In this document: positions 49,329 to 58,290 of the stretch, piece after piece
Layout of the letters: the number at the start of each line of letters is the position of its first letter
Position numbering within the stretch: position 1 is the first letter of the stretch
From: Polynucleobacter sp. JS-JIR-II-b4
Lineage (GTDB): Bacteria; Pseudomonadota; Gammaproteobacteria; Burkholderiales; Burkholderiaceae
Length of the DNA: 64,000 nucleotides
Assembly (NCBI RefSeq): GCF_018687815.1
Contig: NZ_CP061306.1
Coordinates: forward strand, 1,612,001 to 1,676,000
Direction: 5' to 3'
Translations under genes and position numbers: made by a program
Notes under the pieces: model-generated
What the model was told of the DNA's origin: nothing
What the model saw: only the letters and a program-made list of their open reading frames with translations
Database searches by the model: none

Positions 49329-49490
49329 AAGCTGGATTCCTTGGTATTTCCCACACAGATAGCCCTACATATTAAAGCGAGAAGCGGTTTGGATGGGTAT
49401 AATCCACCCCTTCCTTTCCAATATCGATCCGTCGATGGTTGGATTGGTTATTCCGCTTAGCTTCGGCTGACGTTTTCGGGGGTGGGGAGA

Positions 49491-50597
49491 ATGACTAATC
49501 TGGCTACCGCGCAGAAGCTTGCGCCGTCCAATTTGCAATTGCCGGTTTCGGCATATTTTGACGCTGACCTGTATCAGCGGGAAATTGAACTGCTTTTTAA
49601 GCAGGGCCCCGGCTATGTTGGTCACGAATTGATGGTGCCTGAAATGGGCTCCTATCAAACTTTAAGCGCAGAAAACGAAGGTCGCATACTTGTTCGCAAT
49701 GAGTCTGGCGTAGAACTTCTTTCCAATGTTTGTCGCCATCGTCAAGCATTGATGCTCAATGGTCGCGGTAAAGCCGACAATATTGTTTGCCCATTACATC
49801 GCTGGACCTATGACTTAGGCGGTAATTTATTGGGTGCCCCTCACTTTGAAGATAAGCCTTGTTTAAATCTTGGTAAGTCCCCTTTACAAAATTGGCAAGG
49901 CTTGTTATTTGAAGGTCCTCGCGATGTGCGCACTGATCTTGCCAAGCTGGGCGTTGCCGATGACCTCAAGTTTGAAGGTTACGTTCTTGACCATGTTGAA
50001 GTACATGAATGTAACTACAACTGGAAAACATTCATCGAGGTTTATCTCGAGGACTATCACGTTGTGCCATTTCATCCAGGTCTTGGAAAATTTGTTTCTT
50101 GCGAAGATCTACACTGGGAGTTCGGTGATTGGCATAGCGTTCAAACCGTTGGCATTCACAAAGATTTACAAATTCCAGGCTCACCAACCTATCGCAACTG
50201 GCATGAAGCTGTACTTCGCCAATTTGACGGTAAAGCCCCACGCCATGGTGCTATTTGGCTTACTTACTATCCCAATGTCATGGTGGAATGGTACCCAGGC
50301 GTTCTATGTGTATCAACACTGCACCCAATGGGTCCTGGTAAAACGCGCAATATTGTTGAGTTCTACTATCCAGAAGAAATTGCTTTGTTTGAGCGTGAAT
50401 TTGTGGAAGCAGAACGTGCTGCTTATATGGAAACTTGCATCGAGGATGATGAAATTGCTGAGCGCATGGATCAGGGCCGAGCAGCCCTACTTGCCCGCGG
50501 CATTAATGAAGTAGGTCCATATCAAAGCCCAATGGAAGATGGCATGCAACATTTTCATGAGTGGTATCGCCGCGTCATGAACTTCGAAGGCGCATAA
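49491..50597 (+). CDS. Rieske non-haem iron oxygenase, alpha subunit
   Basis: A 368-residue aromatic-ring-hydroxylating-type oxygenase. The Rieske 2Fe-2S site is CRHRQALMLNGRGK followed by CPLHRWTYDL (C-x-H and C-x2-H). The mononuclear iron site is in EVYLEDYHVVPFHPG (D-x2-H-x4-H), with a later Asp expected near the C-terminus. No beta subunit, ferredoxin or reductase gene is adjacent, so it must use shared electron donors. The start is uncertain: the ATG at 49491 has GGGGAG almost touching it, and a GTG at 49482 is possible. It begins divergent to xseB. Confidence 0.88.
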   Translation: MTNLATAQKLAPSNLQLPVSAYFDADLYQREIELLFKQGPGYVGHELMVPEMGSYQTLSAENEGRILVRNESGVELLSNVCRHRQALMLNGRGKADNIVCPLHRWTYDLGGNLLGAPHFEDKPCLNLGKSPLQNWQGLLFEGPRDVRTDLAKLGVADDLKFEGYVLDHVEVHECNYNWKTFIEVYLEDYHVVPFHPGLGKFVSCEDLHWEFGDWHSVQTVGIHKDLQIPGSPTYRNWHEAVLRQFDGKAPRHGAIWLTYYPNVMVEWYPGVLCVSTLHPMGPGKTRNIVEFYYPEEIALFEREFVEAERAAYMETCIEDDEIAERMDQGRAALLARGINEVGPYQSPMEDGMQHFHEWYRRVMNFEGA

Positions 50598-50667
50598 TCA
50601 AAACAGACTTTACGGTTTTATTAATACCCTTTATTAATAACCCTCATCACTAAAAATAGGAAGCATC

Positions 50668-51498
50668 ATGACTCCTCTAATCTCAGCTAACCAGTTAGAA
50701 GAAATCATTAATAGTGGTGAAAATGTATTGCTCTGTGACTGTCGCTTTGATTTAGTCGACCCACTGATCGGCAAAAAATCCTACGAAGAAAGTCATATTC
50801 CTGGTGCCATTTATGTAGACCTCGATAAAGATCTTTCAGGAAGCAAGACTGGCACGAACGGCAGACATCCCTTGCCCAGTCCAGAAGCCTGGGCTCAAAC
50901 TAAAATGCGCTTGGGCATCAACCCCAATACCTTAGTAGTTGCCTATGACAAACAAGGCTCTGTGTATGCCAGCCGTTTGTGGTGGATGCTCAAGGCAACA
51001 GGGCACGCCAATGTTCGGGTGCTAGATGGCGGCTTAGATTCTTGGAATGGTCCTATGGGTTCTATTCCAAGAGCGCCTACCCCTTGCGCCGAAGCCATTG
51101 GAGTGATGCCTTATGCGGGGCTGGTTCTAGTTGATGAAGTGGTGGCTAATCTAGAGACAAAGAAAAACAAAATCATCGATGCACGAACTGAAGATCGCTT
51201 TCATGGTCAAAATGAAACACTGGATCCAGTTGGTGGACATATTCCGGGGGCGATGAATCGCTTCTTTAAAAATAATCTCAATGCGACTGCATTCAAAACT
51301 CCTGAGCAGTTATTCAAAGAATTTTCAGAATTCCTCGGGACTACTAAAGCCTCTGAAGTCATTCATCAGTGCGGATCTGGCGTCACTGCTTGCCATAATC
51401 TTCTGGGGATGGAGCTTGCTGGCTTTAAAGGCTCACGCCTGTATGCAGGTAGCTGGAGCGAATGGTGCGCAGACCCCAAAAGGCCTGTTGAACTGTAA
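50668..51498 (+). CDS. sseA: Rhodanese-type sulfurtransferase (two domains)
   Basis: A 276-residue protein with two rhodanese domains. The first is inactive (LLCDCRFDLVDP). The second carries the active loop HQCGSGVTACHN with the catalytic Cys. CGSGVTA is the loop type of 3-mercaptopyruvate sulfurtransferases rather than thiosulfate ones (CRKGV). HIPGAIYVDLDKDL, VVAYDKQGSVYASRLWWML and HIPGAMNRF are also typical. TAGGAAGCATC precedes the ATG. It converges on the ZIP gene with 6 bp between stops. Confidence 0.9.
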   Translation: MTPLISANQLEEIINSGENVLLCDCRFDLVDPLIGKKSYEESHIPGAIYVDLDKDLSGSKTGTNGRHPLPSPEAWAQTKMRLGINPNTLVVAYDKQGSVYASRLWWMLKATGHANVRVLDGGLDSWNGPMGSIPRAPTPCAEAIGVMPYAGLVLVDEVVANLETKKNKIIDARTEDRFHGQNETLDPVGGHIPGAMNRFFKNNLNATAFKTPEQLFKEFSEFLGTTKASEVIHQCGSGVTACHNLLGMELAGFKGSRLYAGSWSEWCADPKRPVEL

Positions 51499-51504
51499 AG
51501 CTTG

Positions 51505-52278
51505 TTAGTGCAGTAGAGACAGTAGGATCACAAACCCTACGCCACAAGCAATCAAGACCGTCTGACGTAAAGACTCGACCCAGTGTGGGCGACGGTGCAT
51601 TTGCGGGATGAGATCACTCACCGCAATATAAATAAAACTGCTAGAAGCGACCACCAATAAATATGGCATCGCTGCATGCGCTTTTTCCAAGAAGAAATAA
51701 GCCAACACGCCACCCACTACCGCTGATAAACCGCAGATAAAGTTGTACAACAAGGCTCGTGTGCGGGAAAAGCCAGCATTTAACAGGACAATGAAATCGC
51801 CGATCTCTTGCGGGATTTCATGGGCAATGATGGCAATGGCAGTGAAGATACCCACTTGATAGTCGGCCATAAAGGCTGCAGCAATCAAGATGCCATCTAC
51901 GAAGTTATGAATGCCATCCCCAACCAAAATCATCCAGCCACTACGCCCAGCATTTTCTGCATCATGCCCATGGTGGTGGTGGTGACCATCACCTTCGTGA
52001 TGATGGTCGTGTCGCAATAATGCGATCTTCTCAAGCAAGAAGAAACCCAATAACCCAGCAAGCAAAGTAGCAAATAAGAACTGAGGTTTTGCACCTTCCA
52101 TGCTAAATGCCTCAGGCAAGGAGTGGAGCAAAGCGGTTGCTAGCAAAATGCCGACCGATAGGCTCACCATATTGTTGACCATCTTGGAGAGCATGGCCAA
52201 AGAACAGCTTGCAGCCACCAAGACGCTAGCAGTTCCTGCTAACGCAGTCACTAGGAGGATGCTTTGTAAAACAGTCAT
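51505..52278 (-). CDS. ZIP-family divalent metal transporter
   Basis: A 257-residue membrane protein with about eight hydrophobic segments and a His-rich cytoplasmic loop (HDHHHEGDGHHHHHGHD). The metal-path motifs in the fourth and fifth helices are GDGIHNFVDGILIAAAF and HEIPQEIGDFIVLL, both characteristic of ZIP proteins. It probably imports zinc or another divalent cation; the specificity cannot be read. Upstream is a dienelactone-hydrolase-like gene 5 bp away on the same strand, so they share a transcript. Confidence 0.92.
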   Translation of the reverse strand: MTVLQSILLVTALAGTASVLVAASCSLAMLSKMVNNMVSLSVGILLATALLHSLPEAFSMEGAKPQFLFATLLAGLLGFFLLEKIALLRHDHHHEGDGHHHHHGHDAENAGRSGWMILVGDGIHNFVDGILIAAAFMADYQVGIFTAIAIIAHEIPQEIGDFIVLLNAGFSRTRALLYNFICGLSAVVGGVLAYFFLEKAHAAMPYLLVVASSSFIYIAVSDLIPQMHRRPHWVESLRQTVLIACGVGFVILLSLLH

Positions 52279-52283
52279 CGCGC

Positions 52284-53159
52284 TTACACCACTCCGTTTT
52301 TCTTAAACCAGGCCAAACATTTTTCCCAACCATCTTTCGCAGGACCTTCACGATAGCTAGCGCGGTAATCAGCATGGAATGCATGGGGGGTATCTGGATA
52401 AACCACAAATTCACAAGCCTTGGCAACAGGATTCTTAGGAGCGGCCTGCGCCAAAGCGGCGCGCATTTGATCAATACTCTCCAAAGAAATTCCGGTATCA
52501 GCGGCGCCATACAAGCCGAGTACTGGCGCCTTTAAATCAGCAGCAATATCTATAGGATGGTGAGGATTGCCCTCAGTCTTCTCGCCGATCAGACGACCGT
52601 ACCAAGCTACACCGGCACGCACCTGCGGCAAGGTTGCGGACAACCAAGTAATACGACCACCCCAACAGAAGCCAGTAACACCGACGCGCTTCAAGTCCCC
52701 GCCATTTTTGCCAGCCCACACTAAAGCAGCTTGTAGATCGTTCAAGACTTGAGCATCCGGAGTCTTCGCCACAATATTAGATTGAATTTCGGCAATGGTG
52801 CCGTAAGTATTGGGGTCGCCTGCGCGAGTAAAGAATTCTGGGGCAATCGCAAGATATCCCAACTTTGCAAAACGTCTGGTGACATCAGCAATGTATTCGT
52901 GCACACCAAAAATCTCGCTCGCCACAATAATGATGGGCAAAGAGCCTTTCGCTTTTTCAGGTCGAGAGACATACGCTGGTAACTGAAAGCTACCAACGGG
53001 GATCATCTGCTCACCAGCTTTAATGCCTTTGAAATCCGTTTCAATAGCTGCAGCCATCACAGGCTCAGAGGCCCCCACAAATCCAACCCCAATAGCAGTT
53101 GCGCCAATTGCAGATGTTTTTATAAAATTGCGTCGACTATTTTGAATGTCTTTACTCAT
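52284..53159 (-). CDS. Tat-exported dienelactone hydrolase family protein
   Basis: A 291-residue alpha/beta hydrolase. The N-terminus NSRRNFIKTSAIGATAIGVGFVG is a twin-arginine signal. LPIIIVASEIFGVHEYIADVTRRFAKLGYLAIAPEFF contains the family's Glu and helix; the Cys nucleophile is in VGVTGFCWGGR; GLYGAADTGI gives the Asp; TPHAFHADYR gives the His. The Cys-Asp-His set matches true dienelactone hydrolases. Export of a DLH homologue is common in betaproteobacteria, with the substrate unknown. Head gene of a pair with the ZIP transporter. Confidence 0.9.
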   Translation of the reverse strand: MSKDIQNSRRNFIKTSAIGATAIGVGFVGASEPVMAAAIETDFKGIKAGEQMIPVGSFQLPAYVSRPEKAKGSLPIIIVASEIFGVHEYIADVTRRFAKLGYLAIAPEFFTRAGDPNTYGTIAEIQSNIVAKTPDAQVLNDLQAALVWAGKNGGDLKRVGVTGFCWGGRITWLSATLPQVRAGVAWYGRLIGEKTEGNPHHPIDIAADLKAPVLGLYGAADTGISLESIDQMRAALAQAAPKNPVAKACEFVVYPDTPHAFHADYRASYREGPAKDGWEKCLAWFKKNGVV

Positions 53160-53195
53160 TACCTTGTCTCCTGGCTTGCATTTCTCATTGAATAG

Positions 53196-56021
53196 TTAGT
53201 GCGCTTCTTCCCAATTATCGCCAATCCCAATACTAACCACCAAAGGCACCTTTAACTGGGCGACATTGCACATCAAACCAGGTAATTTAGCCTGTACTAG
53301 TTCAAGCTCATCAAAAGGCACATCTAGGACCAACTCATCATGAACCTGTAGTAGAAGCTTAGTCTTGAGCTGCTCTTTTTCAAGCCAATCCTCAACGGCG
53401 ATCATGGCCAATTTGATTAAGTCAGCTGCGGTACCTTGCATTGGGGCATTAATTGCTGCCCGCTCAGCACCTTGGCGTCGCGGACCATTAGAGCCCTTGA
53501 TCTCTGGCAGCCAAAGACGTCGCCCAAAAACTGTTTCTACGTAGCCATTCTCTCTTGCTTCAAGACGTGTGCGCTCCATATATTGAGCCACCCCTGGATA
53601 ACGATCGAAGTATTTAGCGATGTAGTTTTGTGCAGCAGAACGCTCAATACCCAGATTACCGGCTAAGCCAAAAGCACTCATTCCGTAGATCAGCCCAAAG
53701 TTAATGACTTTGGCGTAACGACGCTGCTCAGAATTGACATCATCTAATGGGACACCAAAAATCTCTGCTGCAGTGGCTTGGTGAACGTCTTTACCTTCTT
53801 TAAATGCCGTTAAGAGATTTTCATCTTCGGCAATATGCGCCATGATGCGCAACTCAATTTGGGAGTAATCCGCCGACAACAACTTACATCCGTCTGCTGG
53901 AACAAAGGCCTCACGAATACGACGACCCTCTTCTGTGCGCACTGGAATATTTTGCAAGTTTGGATCGCTTGATGCCAGGCGACCTGTGACTGCAGTAGCT
54001 TGAGAAAAGTTCGTATGAACGCGACCCGTCTTGGGATCGGCCATGCGAGGAAGCTTCTCAATATATGTGGACATTAGCTTTGCCAAACTGCGGTAATCCA
54101 AAATGCGCGCAGGCAAGGGATAGTCTTCCGCTAACTTCTGCAACACTTCCTCATCGGTAGAGGGTGCACCTGAGGGCGTCTTTTTAATTACCGGAAGCTC
54201 AAGTTGTCCAAATAAAATTTCTGCGATCTGCTTAGGTGACTGAATATTAAAAGGCTGACCTGCTAGCTTGTGAATTTCGCCTTCTAACTCAAGCAAACGT
54301 TTGCCCACCTGCTGGCCTTGTCTGGACAACAATGCTGAATCAATCCGAATGCCGTTACGCTCCATGATGCCGAGCACACGCATAGCGGGCATCTCTACCT
54401 TTTCATAGATATAGAGCAGGCCTGAGTTTTCCTGAATCTGTGGCCACAACTCCAAATGCAGACGCAACGTAATGTCGGCATCTTCTGCCGCATAGTCTGT
54501 TGCAATTTGGAGATCGACTTGATCAAAACCAATCTGGTGGACACCTTTACCGCACACCTCTTCATAGCGAATGGTTTTCATGCCCAAATGACGTTCAGCC
54601 AAGCTATCCATATTGTGGGGCATGTGTGACTCAAGCACATAAGACTCCAGCAAGGTGTCAAATGCAACACCCTTTAGGGTAATGCCATAGTTTGCAAAGA
54701 TATGGGCGTCGTACTTTAAGTTTTGACCTACTTTTAAATGCGTTGCGCCTTCCAACCAGGGCTTCATGCGCGCAAGCACTAAGTCACGATCAAGTTGTAC
54801 TTCACCGTTGCGGTGAGCAACTGGAATGTAACAAGCTTCACCCGGCTTTACTGATAAAGAAATTCCAACCAGTTCTGCAGCAAGCGCATCAAGACTAGTA
54901 GTTTCCGTATCAACTGCTGTTAATTCAGATGCCTCAATCTTCTTTAGCCACTTCTCTAAACTTGCTTCGTCCACTACGCATTCGTAGTGACGCTCGACCG
55001 CATCTTGTGAATCTCGAGTTTCTTGTGACAAATCTCTAGTCGGCGAACTAGCAATCACGCGCGTCTTTTTTTCTTTATCTGCCCCGCCCTCAGAGGAAGA
55101 AATTGGGCCACCCGCCAAATCAAAGCTTGCTGGCTCAGCCTTACTATCCGGGCTTGTGAGCTGCTTTTCTACGTCACGCAACCAAGTCTTAAATGCATAG
55201 CGCTCAAATAATTCACGTAATAAAGGCGCGTCTTCAGACTTGGCATGCAAGTCATCTAAGCTTGGTAAATGGGGTGATAAATCACAATCGGTTTTTACCG
55301 TAATGAGTTGACGAGCTTGCGGCAACCAAGGAAGCGTAGCGCGCAAGTTTTCACCAACCACGCCTTTAACTTGATCGGCATTTGCCATCAAGTTATCGAG
55401 ATTACCAAATTCCGCTAGCCATTTATTGGCCGTCTTTGGTCCCGCCTTTGGAACACCTGGCACGTTATCAACGGTATCGCCGATGATGGACAAATAATCC
55501 ACAATCAATTCTGGTGGTACGCCAAACTTTTCTTTGACACCTTCAATATCTAACTTTTCATTTGTCATCGTATTGATGAGGGTGACTGAAGGATTGACTA
55601 ATTGCGCCAAATCTTTATCACCCGTGGAGATGATGGTTTCCCAACCCGCTTGCGTAGCTTGGCAAGCTAAAGTCCCAATGACATCATCCGCCTCAACACC
55701 GGAGACCATCAATACGGGCCATCCTAAAGCCTTCACCATGGCATGAATTGGCTCAATCTGTTTAACCAAATCCTCAGGCATGGGAGAGCGATGCGCCTTG
55801 TATTCTGAGTACATTTCGTCGCGGAAGGTCTTCCCCTTGGCATCAAAAACACAGGCAATATGGTCGGCCTTGAGCTCAGATCGGGCCCGGCGCATCATAT
55901 TCACCATGCCATAAATAGCCCCAGTAGGCTCTCCAGCCCCATTTCTGAGGTCTGGCATGGCGTGGAAGGCGCGATAGAGGTAGCTAGAACCGTCTACCAA
56001 CAAGAGTCTATGTTTAGTCAT
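53196..56021 (-). CDS. polA: DNA polymerase I
   Basis: A 941-residue polymerase from the ATG at 56021 (MTKHRLLLVDGSSYLYRAFHAMP); codons upstream to 56036 lie outside the family. The 5'-3' exonuclease domain ends near 290. The 3'-5' exonuclease domain has TAVDTETTSLDAL, YDAHIFANYG and DYAAEDADITLRL with the DEDD residues. The polymerase domain has DYSQIELRIMAHIAEDENLL (motif A), RRYAKVINFGLIYGMSAFGLA (O helix) and LLLQVHDELVLD (motif C). Length is normal with a low-complexity link near 300-340. Confidence 0.97.
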   Translation of the reverse strand: MTKHRLLLVDGSSYLYRAFHAMPDLRNGAGEPTGAIYGMVNMMRRARSELKADHIACVFDAKGKTFRDEMYSEYKAHRSPMPEDLVKQIEPIHAMVKALGWPVLMVSGVEADDVIGTLACQATQAGWETIISTGDKDLAQLVNPSVTLINTMTNEKLDIEGVKEKFGVPPELIVDYLSIIGDTVDNVPGVPKAGPKTANKWLAEFGNLDNLMANADQVKGVVGENLRATLPWLPQARQLITVKTDCDLSPHLPSLDDLHAKSEDAPLLRELFERYAFKTWLRDVEKQLTSPDSKAEPASFDLAGGPISSSEGGADKEKKTRVIASSPTRDLSQETRDSQDAVERHYECVVDEASLEKWLKKIEASELTAVDTETTSLDALAAELVGISLSVKPGEACYIPVAHRNGEVQLDRDLVLARMKPWLEGATHLKVGQNLKYDAHIFANYGITLKGVAFDTLLESYVLESHMPHNMDSLAERHLGMKTIRYEEVCGKGVHQIGFDQVDLQIATDYAAEDADITLRLHLELWPQIQENSGLLYIYEKVEMPAMRVLGIMERNGIRIDSALLSRQGQQVGKRLLELEGEIHKLAGQPFNIQSPKQIAEILFGQLELPVIKKTPSGAPSTDEEVLQKLAEDYPLPARILDYRSLAKLMSTYIEKLPRMADPKTGRVHTNFSQATAVTGRLASSDPNLQNIPVRTEEGRRIREAFVPADGCKLLSADYSQIELRIMAHIAEDENLLTAFKEGKDVHQATAAEIFGVPLDDVNSEQRRYAKVINFGLIYGMSAFGLAGNLGIERSAAQNYIAKYFDRYPGVAQYMERTRLEARENGYVETVFGRRLWLPEIKGSNGPRRQGAERAAINAPMQGTAADLIKLAMIAVEDWLEKEQLKTKLLLQVHDELVLDVPFDELELVQAKLPGLMCNVAQLKVPLVVSIGIGDNWEEAH

Positions 56022-56104
56022 ACCGCAATCGTACAATCTAGTTGTGAATTGCCTACAGGTCTGGTTAAGGAACCGCCCGAGAGTAGGCTTAAAAAGGTGA
56101 AAAA

Positions 56105-56509
56105 ATGCATTATTTAACGAACTTAATTAGCCACTCAATGAGTCAAAGCCTAACCCTAATGAGTTTTTTGGTGGTTTTTGGACTTTTTGGTACCACTTCA
56201 GCCCAAGCTCAGAATAACAGCCAGGCTCTGAGTCCATCGGAATTAAACCGCATCAATAGTCAGCCACTCGCACCTGCGGTGAGCGCAAGTGGCGCGACAT
56301 CCAACCCTGAGCAACGCAAGCCAAACTATCAATACCGAGATAAAAACGGCACCACCGTTACCGAATACAAAGATGTCAATTCTCCAACACAGGTAGATGT
56401 AAAAACGCCGTATACCAGTTATGAAATGGCGCCACCCACATCCGTGATGCCAGGACCTCCAAAAGATACCGATCTGATCAGCGTTCCTAGCGTCAGCATT
56501 CCCTTTTAA
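56105..56509 (+). CDS. Exported DUF2782-type protein
   Basis: A 134-residue protein with a signal peptide (LTLMSFLVVFGLFGTTSAQAQ) and a polar, Pro-rich mature part: YQYRDKNGTTVTEYKDVNSPTQVDVKTP is the conserved block. Its position between polA and thrB is where DUF2782 proteins lie in Pseudomonas and other betaproteobacteria, which supports the assignment more than the weak sequence match. The function is unknown. AAGGTG is 6 bases before the ATG. thrB begins 22 bp after the stop. Confidence 0.75.
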   Translation: MHYLTNLISHSMSQSLTLMSFLVVFGLFGTTSAQAQNNSQALSPSELNRINSQPLAPAVSASGATSNPEQRKPNYQYRDKNGTTVTEYKDVNSPTQVDVKTPYTSYEMAPPTSVMPGPPKDTDLISVPSVSIPF

Positions 56510-56531
56510 TTTAAAAAGTATTTACTGATTT

Positions 56532-57506
56532 ATGGCTGTATTTACCCCGATCGAGCTTGAAGATATTTCTCAATGGATTACTCAAGACTTTGATATCGGC
56601 CAAGCCACTGAAATTCGTGGCATTCATGGTGGTATTGAAAACTCTAATTTTTTCTTAGATACCACCAAGGATGGCAAGAAGCAGGAATATGTTTTAACAA
56701 TCTTTGAAAGGTTATCTGCGCAGCAACTGCCTTTCTATTTAGAGTTAATGCGCCACCTAGCAAACAAAGGTGTACCTGTTCCGAAGCCGATTGAGAACAA
56801 GCAGGGCAACATTCTGTTTACTCTCAAAGGCAAGCCGGCAGCCATTGTTACCAAGCTACCAGGCCTTTCCAGACTCCAACCAGAAGCCAATCATTGCGCT
56901 CTTGTTGGCGAGATGCTGGCGAAGATGCATTTGGCTGGAAAAGATTTTCCGAAGTCTCAAGAGAATCTTCGTAGCCTTGCTTGGTGGCAGAAAACAATAC
57001 CTTCGGTATTGCCACACTTAAGCACGCCCCAGAAAGAACTCATTACTCATGAGTTAAAAACTCAAGAGGAATTTTTTGCCTCAGGCACCTATGATGGATT
57101 GCCGCAAGGGGCGAGTCATTGCGATCTCTTTCGCGACAATGTTTTATTTGATCCCAAAGGATCCGATATCTCTCAAGATCATTTGGGTGGCTTCTTTGAT
57201 TTTTACTTTGCTGGCACTGATAAATGGCTATTTGATATCGCCGTGACTGCCAATGATTGGTGTCTTGCAGATAACAAGCAAGATTTAGATCCTGTTCGCT
57301 TAGATGCGTTCATGAAAGCCTATCAGTCGGTTCGCCCTCTCACCAAAGAAGAGCAAGCTAGCTGGCCACTCATGTTGCGTGCAGCAGCTTTACGCTTCTG
57401 GGTTTCAAGACTCTGGGACTTCTATTTGCCGCGTGATGCGCAGATGCTAACCCCGCATGACCCTACGCACTTTGAACGCATTCTTTTAAGTCGCCGCTCA
57501 CTATGA
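56532..57506 (+). CDS. thrB: Homoserine kinase (ThrB, choline-kinase-like type)
   Basis: A 324-residue kinase of the aminoglycoside-phosphotransferase fold: GIHGGIENSNFFLDTTKDGKKQEYVLTIFE (nucleotide loop), PKPIENKQGNILFTLKGKPAAIVTKLPG, GASHCDLFRDNVLFD (catalytic HxDxxxxN) and GFFDFYFAGTDKWLFDIAVTANDW (metal D and tail). This is the ThrB_2 family used in betaproteobacteria and Pseudomonas, not the GHMP type. It phosphorylates homoserine for threonine synthesis. The next gene overlaps its stop by 4 bases (ATGA). Confidence 0.95.
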   Translation: MAVFTPIELEDISQWITQDFDIGQATEIRGIHGGIENSNFFLDTTKDGKKQEYVLTIFERLSAQQLPFYLELMRHLANKGVPVPKPIENKQGNILFTLKGKPAAIVTKLPGLSRLQPEANHCALVGEMLAKMHLAGKDFPKSQENLRSLAWWQKTIPSVLPHLSTPQKELITHELKTQEEFFASGTYDGLPQGASHCDLFRDNVLFDPKGSDISQDHLGGFFDFYFAGTDKWLFDIAVTANDWCLADNKQDLDPVRLDAFMKAYQSVRPLTKEEQASWPLMLRAAALRFWVSRLWDFYLPRDAQMLTPHDPTHFERILLSRRSL

Positions 57507-58282
57507 AACTGAATTCCGTAGCACCCAAAGAAGGCTACACCTGGATTAGACAAGGCATTTGGCTCTTTAAACAAAATCCCTTGGGCTTTTTAATGCTGGT
57601 CTTTATGTACGTCTTTGCAGCGCAGCTAGCAGTCGTTATTCCAGTGATTGGCGTCTTTGCAGTTCTTCTGCTCACGCCAACTCTTTCTGTTGGATTCATG
57701 ACCGCTTGCCGCCAAGGCATTCAAAAGGAGCGCATTAGGCCGATGGTCTATTTGATAGCCCTGCGGTCTAGCCCTATCGTGCGAAAAAGAATTCTGCAAT
57801 TAGGCCTGGTGTATGCCGGCATGATTTTGTTGCTCAGCTTCATCTTGAGCCTTTTAGTTGACTTTGAATTGCTGCTGCCGCTAATGACTAGCGATAAACC
57901 CATCACCCCCGAAGCGCTGCGCCAGATTTACTTAGTGCTTTTCTTTGGCGCCATACTCTACATACCAGTAGCGATGTTGATGTGGTTCTCCCCAGTGCTA
58001 GTTGCTTGGGCAGATATGCCCGTCCCTCAAGCCCTCTTCTCAAGCTGCTTAGCATGCTGGGCTAATAAAGCAGCATTCTTTTTGTATCTATCTATTTGGG
58101 GTGCGATTCTGATTGCCATTCCGCTAACAGTAGGAATGATTTTTGATGCGCTTGATCTGGGGCAAGCAGCCTCATTTATCATCGCCCCTATTTCCATGGC
58201 GGGTTTGACGATAATGCACTGCTCTTTTTATGCGACTTGGAAAGCTTGCTTCACAGAAGATGAAGTGGTGTTGCCTGTTTAA
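57503..58282 (+). CDS. BPSS1780-family membrane protein
   Basis: A 259-residue membrane protein with about six hydrophobic segments and the N-terminal GYTWIRQGIWLFKQNPLGFLML that is typical of the BPSS1780 family. GVFAVLLLTPTLSVGFMTACRQGIQKERIRP and the late WADMPVPQALFSSCLACWANK also fit. The role is unknown. It overlaps thrB by ATGA, so it is translationally coupled. It converges on uvrD with 8 bp between the stops. Confidence 0.85.
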   Translation: MKLNSVAPKEGYTWIRQGIWLFKQNPLGFLMLVFMYVFAAQLAVVIPVIGVFAVLLLTPTLSVGFMTACRQGIQKERIRPMVYLIALRSSPIVRKRILQLGLVYAGMILLLSFILSLLVDFELLLPLMTSDKPITPEALRQIYLVLFFGAILYIPVAMLMWFSPVLVAWADMPVPQALFSSCLACWANKAAFFLYLSIWGAILIAIPLTVGMIFDALDLGQAASFIIAPISMAGLTIMHCSFYATWKACFTEDEVVLPV

Positions 58283-58290
58283 TTGATTTA

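Noticed and set aside
49870..50514. A 214-codon open frame inside the Rieske oxygenase gene, same strand and other frame
   Set aside because: The Rieske frame has all its conserved motifs across this span; the alternate frame has none.
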